Notes under the pieces: generated by a model
Told to the model about the DNA's origin: nothing
What the model saw: only the letters and a program-made list of their open reading frames with translations
The model's database searches: none
Program-made: the position numbers and the translations under genes
Assembly (NCBI GenBank): GCA_964390005.1
Contig: CAYMGM010000002.1
Location: 62,001-126,000 of the forward strand
Length of the DNA: 64,000 nucleotides
Direction of reading: 5' to 3'
From: CAYMGM01 sp964390005
Lineage (GTDB): Bacteria; Pseudomonadota; Alphaproteobacteria; UBA9219
Shown: one piece after another, positions 58,951-64,000 of the stretch
Position numbering within the stretch: position 1 is the first letter of the stretch
How the letters are laid out: each line of letters opens with the position of its first letter

Positions 58951-59556
58951 TCATTCCTTCTCCGCTGTTTTGGCCGACGGGCCTTCCCAAGGACTTAGAT
59001 TATCAAACGCGCGATAATCCTGTTGAAGCTGCACGGGGCCATAGACAACCCGCTTTTCAACGTCGTCATAATGGACTTCGGTAAACCCGGTTAGCGGGAA
59101 ATCTTTGCGCAGCGGGTGCCCTTCGAAACCATAGTCAGTCAAAAGACGCCGCAGGTTCGGATGCCCGCCAAAAGCGATGCCGAAAAGGTCCCAAACTTCG
59201 CGCTCGAACCAATCTGCCGTGCTAAAGACATTCGAGATCGACGGCACCGGCGTCGTTTCATCCGTCGTCACCTTCACGCGCAAACGCTGATTATAGCGAA
59301 GGCTTAAAAGATTATAGACGACCTCGAACCGTTCGGGCCGCGCGGGATAATCGGCGCCGCACACATCCATCAGTTGGGTCATCGCAAGGCTTGGCGTCTC
59401 ACGCAATGTCATCATAACTTCACGAACGCGCGCGCGCGGCACGGTCACACAAAGCTCATTCGCTTGTGCGCCCCCTTGCATTTCCAAAGCCAGAACATCG
59501 GCCCCTAAAGCTTCACGAACGGCAAAGGCCCAATCATCAAGATTTTCTTTTTGCAT
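58951..59556 (-). CDS. nuoC: NADH-quinone oxidoreductase subunit C
   Basis: This 201-residue 30-kDa subunit has the signature ERFEVVYNLLSLRYNQRLRV followed by STADWFEREVWDLFGIAFGG and HPLRKDFPLTG. It ends in the usual C-terminal tail. Its ATG overlaps the last base of nuoB, so translation is coupled. It binds NuoD and NuoB at the base of the peripheral arm. Confidence 0.96.
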   Translation of the reverse strand: MQKENLDDWAFAVREALGADVLALEMQGGAQANELCVTVPRARVREVMMTLRETPSLAMTQLMDVCGADYPARPERFEVVYNLLSLRYNQRLRVKVTTDETTPVPSISNVFSTADWFEREVWDLFGIAFGGHPNLRRLLTDYGFEGHPLRKDFPLTGFTEVHYDDVEKRVVYGPVQLQQDYRAFDNLSPWEGPSAKTAEKE

Positions 59557-60089
59557 CAGACCTCGCGCCGAAAAACGGTTTCGCCCTGCCGGATTTTGCG
59601 GTGAAGCTGCAAAATGCCAAACAACAGAGCCTCAGCCGACGGCGGGCAGCCCGGCACATAAATATCGACGGGCACGATCCGATCGCACCCCCGCACCACC
59701 GAATAGGAATAATGGTAATAGCCGCCGCCATTGGCGCAGCTTCCCATCGAGATCACCCAGCGCGGCTCGGGCATCTGGTCATAAACGCGCCGCAAGGCGG
59801 GGGCCATTTTGTTGGTCAGCGTCCCGGCCACGATCATGACGTCGGATTGGCGCGGGCTAGGCCGCGGCATCATGCCCATACGATCCAAATCATACCGCGC
59901 CATATAGGCGTGAATCATTTCGATGCCACAACAAGCTAAACCAAACGTCATTGGCCACATAGACCCGGTCCGCGCCCATGTTAGCAAATCATCCAGCTTA
60001 GCCAGCAAAAACCCGCGATCTTCAACGATTTCGCCGATTTTGTGCGCCGCCTGATCGGGCGCCACAATCGTCTCTTGAGGCATGATCAT
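59556..60089 (-). CDS. nuoB: NADH-quinone oxidoreductase subunit B
   Basis: From ATG 60089 this is a 177-residue subunit carrying cluster N2. Ligands are in GLACCGIEMIHAY (tandem Cys), SMGSCANGGGYYHYSYS and VPGCPPSAEALL. The start overlaps the nuoA stop (ATGA); a further ATG three codons on is possible, and an upstream one inside nuoA is unlikely. Confidence 0.97.
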   Translation of the reverse strand: MIMPQETIVAPDQAAHKIGEIVEDRGFLLAKLDDLLTWARTGSMWPMTFGLACCGIEMIHAYMARYDLDRMGMMPRPSPRQSDVMIVAGTLTNKMAPALRRVYDQMPEPRWVISMGSCANGGGYYHYSYSVVRGCDRIVPVDIYVPGCPPSAEALLFGILQLHRKIRQGETVFRREV

Positions 60090-60454
60090 TCCCATTCCAG
60101 CGCGCCCTTTCTCCATTCATAGATAAAGGCCACGGTCAAAATGCCCAAAAAGACCATCATCGCGCCAAAGCCGACAGCGCCGATGGCCTCTAAAGCGACA
60201 GCCCAAGGGAATAAAAAGACCACCTCGATATCGAAAATAATGAACAGGATCGCAACAAGATAGAAGCGCACATCAAACCGCGCGCGCGCGTCGTCAAAGG
60301 GATCAAAACCGCACTCGTATGCGGATAATTTTGCGGCATAGGGCTTCTGGCGGCCAATAAGAAAGGATAAGGCAACGACCGTGACGCCGATAGCAAAGGC
60401 GACGCCCCAAAACAAAACGATCGGGAAATAATCTTGCAACGTATCAAGAGACAT
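60086..60454 (-). CDS. nuoA: NADH-quinone oxidoreductase subunit A
   Basis: From ATG 60454 (MSLDTLQDYFPIVLFWG) this is a 122-residue subunit with three helices. The conserved loop YAAKLSAYECGFDPFDDARA with its Cys is located between helices 1 and 2, followed by RFDVRFYLVAILFIIFDIEV. It is the first gene of the operon; the promoter must lie in 60455-60594. No consensus site was identified there. Confidence 0.96.
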   Translation of the reverse strand: MSLDTLQDYFPIVLFWGVAFAIGVTVVALSFLIGRQKPYAAKLSAYECGFDPFDDARARFDVRFYLVAILFIIFDIEVVFLFPWAVALEAIGAVGFGAMMVFLGILTVAFIYEWRKGALEWE

Positions 60455-60594
60455 AAGAGACCGGCGCGAACGAATCACTGAGGAAGGGAGGCCCTCAGGA
60501 TGCGGCCCCGGCCCCCGAAATGCAAGGGCCTAGCCCGTCCTTAGAAGAAAAAGTACCTTTGTATGGCCTTTAGCGAAGGCCCGCCAAGGGAAGG

Positions 60595-61488
60595 TCAGCT
60601 TCCAAGCACATTGCAGTTTTCAACAAGATAATGATGCCCCGTAAAAGCCTGCGCTATTTTCTGAGCATGGACCAAAGAAGCTGTAAAATGCTGTCTTTTG
60701 TCGAGTGTATCGTGCATTTCGCCAGCGCGGTCATAGGAAACGGAACGCAAACGACCGCAGATGTCATGCTCGGCGGTTACAAGCCCCACAAATTCGCCGA
60801 CATCAAAAGACCCACGCGGCACGATCCCCAGCGCCCACGACGCCACATCGCCAAGCGAAAGCCCCTTAACGTTCTCTTCCCGATATTCGGCCATAGCCTG
60901 TTGCATGACATCAATCGTGTCATGGGTAGAACGCGGGATAACGCCGCGCCAGGCAATGGCTTCTTGAGCCAAGTGATTGTTTTCTTTTTCTCCATCAAAA
61001 TTAGACAAGATGTAAAGAAGAGCCCCGGCGTCGGCGACCTTCTCTTTTTCAGATCGGTCGCTATAGGCCTTGATCCAGGATTGAGGTCCACTTAAGGCCG
61101 ATGTCCATACATAATCCGTTACAACATGAACGGCTTCATGAACGGCGACATATAAACGATACGAAGGCGAATGCGTGTGAATCAGCGCTTCGCTGACCGG
61201 CTTAAAGCCATAATGCTTAAAAAACGCGCCGTTCAGAGCCTTGCGGCGAACCATAACTTCCTGAGCCACAGGCTGCGTGGCAACACCAGAGGCATAGATA
61301 ATGCCACCAGATAGTCCGTCAGGAGACATAAAACCTTCAATTTTCCCGCGGCGTCGTTTGGTTGGAAAAAGCGAACCGTGGAGCCCATAGGCGTTGCCAT
61401 ACACCCCCATTTCGTCGCGCAAAACAGCTTCAACCCGCTTGGCATCGTAGTCTTTGGCCGTCATGCCAGAAAAAAGTTCTTTTCCCAT
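60595..61488 (-). CDS. Unrecognised protein with a HExxH zinc-protease-like motif
   Basis: This 297-residue soluble protein starts after AAGGAGAT. HEAVH at residues 117-121 (YVAVHEAVHVVTDY) lies in a helix, and an acidic-Ala stretch follows about 27 residues later (SEKEKVADAGALLYI). This arrangement resembles the HExxH...ExxAxxxA pattern of ImmA/IrrE and other zincins. The N-terminus lacks a signal peptide. It is paired with the 61509 gene (20-bp gap), so the two may work together. A protease activity is inferred from the motif only. Confidence 0.6.
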   Translation of the reverse strand: MGKELFSGMTAKDYDAKRVEAVLRDEMGVYGNAYGLHGSLFPTKRRRGKIEGFMSPDGLSGGIIYASGVATQPVAQEVMVRRKALNGAFFKHYGFKPVSEALIHTHSPSYRLYVAVHEAVHVVTDYVWTSALSGPQSWIKAYSDRSEKEKVADAGALLYILSNFDGEKENNHLAQEAIAWRGVIPRSTHDTIDVMQQAMAEYREENVKGLSLGDVASWALGIVPRGSFDVGEFVGLVTAEHDICGRLRSVSYDRAGEMHDTLDKRQHFTASLVHAQKIAQAFTGHHYLVENCNVLGS

Positions 61489-61508
61489 CCTGATCTCCTT
61501 GTGATCTT

Positions 61509-62045
61509 TTAATGGCTCCCGCGTCCGAGGCGATGTTTATCGGCCTTATCAATACCGGTTGGCTGGGTTGGTTGCGTTGGTTTTTCGCCTGAAAGAACAG
61601 CCTGTTGCGCCGCTGTTTGAAGGTGATGAATCCAATTTGAAAAATCGGGATAGGTATAGCCCTCACGGTGCGAAACGCCGCCGACCGTCAAGCGGCGATA
61701 CACCATCACCGGGAAATGGCGCACCATCACTTCAATCGACACGACGTCTCTTTTTTCTGCTGGATTGGTTCGATGTTCACAAGCCACGTGCAAATCGGCA
61801 CCGCGTGCATCCACATCTTTCCACGTTGCCAGCAACACATTTGACGTTGTTGTCTTATGCCCACGATCGACGAGATAGAAAATGGCTTCTAAAAGCCCAC
61901 CCGGCTGTTCGATGGCGTCCAACATCTGGACATTAAGCGCCCGCAAGGGGCCTTGCATGTCATCAGCGAAGACGGGTTTGCGTTGCGCCGTCTCTTGCCC
62001 GGCCCGCGAGAAAAAAGAAGCAAAGCGATTCCAAAAATGCGGCAT
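61509..62045 (-). CDS. Unrecognised protein upstream of the HExxH gene
   Basis: From ATG 62045 (with GGGCGAGG upstream) this is a 178-residue soluble protein. It begins MPHFWNRFASFFSRAG. The middle has a beta-rich region (DVVSIEVMVRHFPVMVYRRL) and the tail is Thr/Gln/Pro-rich (GEKPTQPTQPTGIDKAD). I do not recognise a family. The layout with the HExxH protein suggests an operon. Confidence 0.55.
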   Translation of the reverse strand: MPHFWNRFASFFSRAGQETAQRKPVFADDMQGPLRALNVQMLDAIEQPGGLLEAIFYLVDRGHKTTTSNVLLATWKDVDARGADLHVACEHRTNPAEKRDVVSIEVMVRHFPVMVYRRLTVGGVSHREGYTYPDFSNWIHHLQTAAQQAVLSGEKPTQPTQPTGIDKADKHRLGRGSH

Positions 62046-62204
62046 AGAAACCTCGCCCTTCAAAATAGTCTTTTAAAAAATCAAACGCTGACGATCCTAG
62101 CAAATTGACGCGCGAAAGCAAAAACACCTTTTCCCGGAATGGTTAAGATGACGTCGTTCAAGGAAAATGTTAAGAGGCGCGTAAAAGGCAGGGCACCATA
62201 AAAA

Positions 62205-62281
62205 TGGCGCGAGTGACGGGACTTGAACCCGCGGCCTTCGGCGTGACAGGCCGACGCTCTAACCAACTGAGCTACACCCGC
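62205..62281 (-). tRNA. tRNA-Asp (anticodon GTC)
   Basis: This is a complete 77-nt cloverleaf on the minus strand. The acceptor is GCGGGTG with CACTCGC, the D-arm AGCTCAGTTGGTTAGAGC, and the anticodon loop CTGTCAC. The T-arm is GCGGGTTCAAGTCCCGT and CCA is encoded. Confidence 0.95.
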
Positions 62282-62420
62282 GCACTCTACCGGGAACGAC
62301 CAAAGCCGCATATCCCGGGACAGGCCGGGACAAATAAGGGATAAGAGCCCCCAAGTCAACCATTATTCTGCACAAAACGCCGTTTCTTCCGAAAAAACTT
62401 TTCGCATAACATTTTGAAGA

Positions 62421-63041
62421 TCAAACATTTTCAGCAAAACGAGGATCCTCGCCCAAAATGGCGGCAATCACATCATAAGAAAAACCGGCCCGCGCTAACG
62501 CCGCCGAGTCTTTGCGGTTTAACACTTGCCGCGCGGCGGGCTCATCAGGCCACCGATCAGCCCGGCGATACGGCCCCAAAGCGCGCTTGCGCGCAAAAAC
62601 GCGCGCAGCGGCCCGCTCGGTATCTTCGCCCTCTTCCTCTTGGTGCGCTTCGACTGCTTGAGAGATCAAGGGCGAAGCTACCCCTTTTTGACCTAGTTTC
62701 TGAACAATACGCCGCGCGCTGGCCCCGCTGCGCCGCAGCGAGCGCACTTTCATCTCGGCAAAAGAAGCGTCGTTGATGACGCCCGAACGTTTATGTTGGG
62801 CCACAATTTTTTCAATCGCCTCGGCCAGCACGGCTTGCCGCGCCGTATCTGCCGCAAAAGCTTCATCGTCGAGACAAGCGCGGCGCAAACGATTTTGCAA
62901 AACGCGCCGCAAGCTCGCTTCCGAGGCCGCGAATTTCTCAAGATAACGCAAAGCCGCAGCGGCAAGACGCTCAGGCGTCGGCAGCTTGCGTTTCTTGGGC
63001 TGATAAGGCGATCGCCTTGGTCTTGTCTCTCCGTCGTTCAT
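62421..63041 (-). CDS. recX: Regulatory protein RecX
   Basis: From ATG 63041 (after GGAGAGG) this is a 206-residue helical, basic protein. It matches RecX, which binds RecA filaments and limits recombination and SOS. Visible RecX features are LAAAALRYLEKFAASEASLR near the N-terminus, INDASFAEMKVRSLRRSGAS, and the C-terminal repeats KLGQKGVASPLISQAVE and ALARAGFSYDVIAAILG. recA is not in the window. Its 5' end overlaps a possible 56-residue membrane peptide. Confidence 0.88.
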   Translation of the reverse strand: MNDGETRPRRSPYQPKKRKLPTPERLAAAALRYLEKFAASEASLRRVLQNRLRRACLDDEAFAADTARQAVLAEAIEKIVAQHKRSGVINDASFAEMKVRSLRRSGASARRIVQKLGQKGVASPLISQAVEAHQEEEGEDTERAAARVFARKRALGPYRRADRWPDEPAARQVLNRKDSAALARAGFSYDVIAAILGEDPRFAENV

Positions 63042-63141
63042 GCGCCTCTCCTTCGACGGCCTTGCCACAAAAACGCCACACAACGGCCAAAGAACATAAA
63101 CCAATTATAAACGATAGAACAGCTAGGATCTGTTTCGTCAT
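62971..63141 (-). CDS. Possible 56-residue membrane peptide overlapping recX
   Basis: An ATG at 63141 opens a frame of 56 codons. It begins MTKQILAVLSFIIGLCSLAV (a transmembrane helix), then a charged tail with GEAHERRRDKTK. Its last 71 nt overlap the start of recX in another frame. It could be a real small membrane protein or a chance frame; a transmembrane segment and coupling to recX argue for it, and the long overlap argues against. Confidence 0.4.
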   Translation of the reverse strand: MTKQILAVLSFIIGLCSLAVVWRFCGKAVEGEAHERRRDKTKAIALSAQETQAADA

Positions 63142-63207
63142 CGAATCATCTTGATTGTTATTGCGTTGAATATCTCTGTCTTGCCCCTCCGCCCGAAAGA
63201 AGCCGTC

Positions 63208-63546
63208 GTGACACACGAAAGCTATCGTTACTTTATCGAGCTGCGACCCTCGACCCCGGAAACGGCGAGCCGTCTGCATGCGCAGGAAGAACGGCGGCGG
63301 CATGCTTTGGCCTTTATCCATGATTTGCGTGAATGGCTGGATGAAAACAGCCTACAAGACAAAGTCCAAACGCTGGATGTCACGGTTTTTGGCCAGGTTC
63401 ACATTACGTGTGAGCCTGATGTCATTGATTTTGTTCGCGAACATGACGACAGCCAAATTGCCGTGATCCGCCCGGCTTCGGTTTTTCATGAAGGCGTGCG
63501 TCGGCTCATGACGGAAAGCGCCACCGCGCTGCGCCAAACAGCTTAA
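63208..63546 (+). CDS. Unrecognised small cytosolic protein
   Basis: The likely start is the GTG at 63208 (preceded by GAAAGAAG), giving 112 residues; an upstream ATG at 63151 would add a hydrophobic stretch. It has a helix with REWLDENSLQDKVQTL and strands VTVFGQVHITCEPDVIDFV, a compact alpha/beta pattern. It is divergent from recX. The family was not recognised. Confidence 0.55.
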   Translation: MTHESYRYFIELRPSTPETASRLHAQEERRRHALAFIHDLREWLDENSLQDKVQTLDVTVFGQVHITCEPDVIDFVREHDDSQIAVIRPASVFHEGVRRLMTESATALRQTA

Positions 63547-63640
63547 AAAAGGCTGTTTTCGGTTTATTCTTTCAAAAAAACGCCCTACCTTCTTCCCCGA
63601 CCTATAGATATTTTATCGCTTTATCGCGGAGAAGCCTTTT

Positions 63641-64000
63641 ATGAGCCTTGATATACCCGCGCTTTTACGCGCCATCGGGAAGAATTTTGTCTTGCCCATT
63701 TTCGACGGCAAGATCGATCAAAACGACGTCGAAAAATCGCCGGGCAATCCCGTCACCATCGCCGATATCGGCGCTCAAATCCTGATTACGCGCGCGATCC
63801 TTCAAGAAAACCCGCGCGACATCGTCTTCGGCGAAGAATACGCGCCTGTTTTTTCCAAGGCCGATCAAGCCATCGTCGATAGCCACAATATTCATGCGCC
63901 TCTTGATCCCGCGGCGCCCTTTCTGGCCTTGGTCCGCCAGCTGATCGCCGAAGGAAAATCGCTTCCCAAATCGGCTCTGCTCGAATACCGCCCGGATCGT
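63641..64000 (+). CDS. Inositol-monophosphatase-family protein, 5' part (cut by window edge)
   Basis: 120 codons are visible from ATG 63641. The stretch EKSPGNPVTIADIGAQILIT is the KxDGxxVTxAD-type start of the family, and IVFGEEY provides the GEE metal-site motif at residues 64-66. The WVIDPIDGT motif, normally some 20-25 residues later, is not seen up to residue 120, where the window ends. The reaction would be phosphate-monoester hydrolysis in the cytosol, but the missing motif raises doubt. Confidence 0.7.
   Translation, partial: MSLDIPALLRAIGKNFVLPIFDGKIDQNDVEKSPGNPVTIADIGAQILITRAILQENPRDIVFGEEYAPVFSKADQAIVDSHNIHAPLDPAAPFLALVRQLIAEGKSLPKSALLEYRPDR

Overview
The window looks like chromosomal DNA of an alphaproteobacterium of moderate GC content. 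The best taxonomic clues are an F1-ATPase inhibitor zeta-type (DUF1476) gene, a compact nuoA-N operon followed by birA-coaX-rnj, the thioredoxin-TPR/LON-domain pair, and aroK-aroB divergent from an exported protein and xerD. A Rhodospirillales- or Micavibrio-like origin is plausible, but genus cannot be fixed from sequence alone. TGA is used as an ordinary stop and many genes are coupled by 4-nt ATGA overlaps.

Layout. 1-1872: an exported LamG/glycine-rich surface protein, cut by the left edge. 1967-5298: housekeeping genes (ATPase inhibitor, ferredoxin and its reductase, crotonase, DUF2147) and tRNA-Gly. 5488-7160: thioredoxin-TPR and LON-domain genes with a terminator, then a repeat-rich spacer. 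7560-17511: a CNNM transporter followed by an accessory stretch of unrecognised genes, two diverged paralogs, a relic autotransporter end, and partial tRNA-Ala copies around an orphan DotI/IcmL-like gene. 17625-29699: glycosyltransferase, a degenerate CDC48-like AAA protein, metF-metE, a HAD phosphatase, xerD, an exported protein, aroK and aroB.

29803-40304: a complete integrative element of about 10.4 kb in a tRNA-Arg(CCG) gene. It is bounded by perfect 52-bp direct repeats and carries a tyrosine integrase, an AlpA-type regulator, a Toprim/DUF3987 primase-helicase and a divergent cargo of six genes. The cargo comprises three unrecognised cytosolic proteins (one with a CoiA-like Cys/His motif), an exported Cys-rich peptide, an exported phospholipase-D-type nuclease and another exported protein. 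No capsid, tail or conjugation genes are visible. This is the best candidate in the window for an undescribed system.

40354-60454: one long minus-strand block. After an exported protein that shares a Trp/Cys module with the left-edge protein, it runs (upstream to downstream) from the 14-gene complex I operon through birA, coaX, rnj, a Nudix gene, tag and an alpha/beta hydrolase. 60595-64000: a putative HExxH protein and partner, tRNA-Asp, recX, small genes and the start of an inositol-monophosphatase-like gene cut by the right edge.

Assignments rest on motif recognition by eye. No database search was run, so unrecognised genes are described rather than named.
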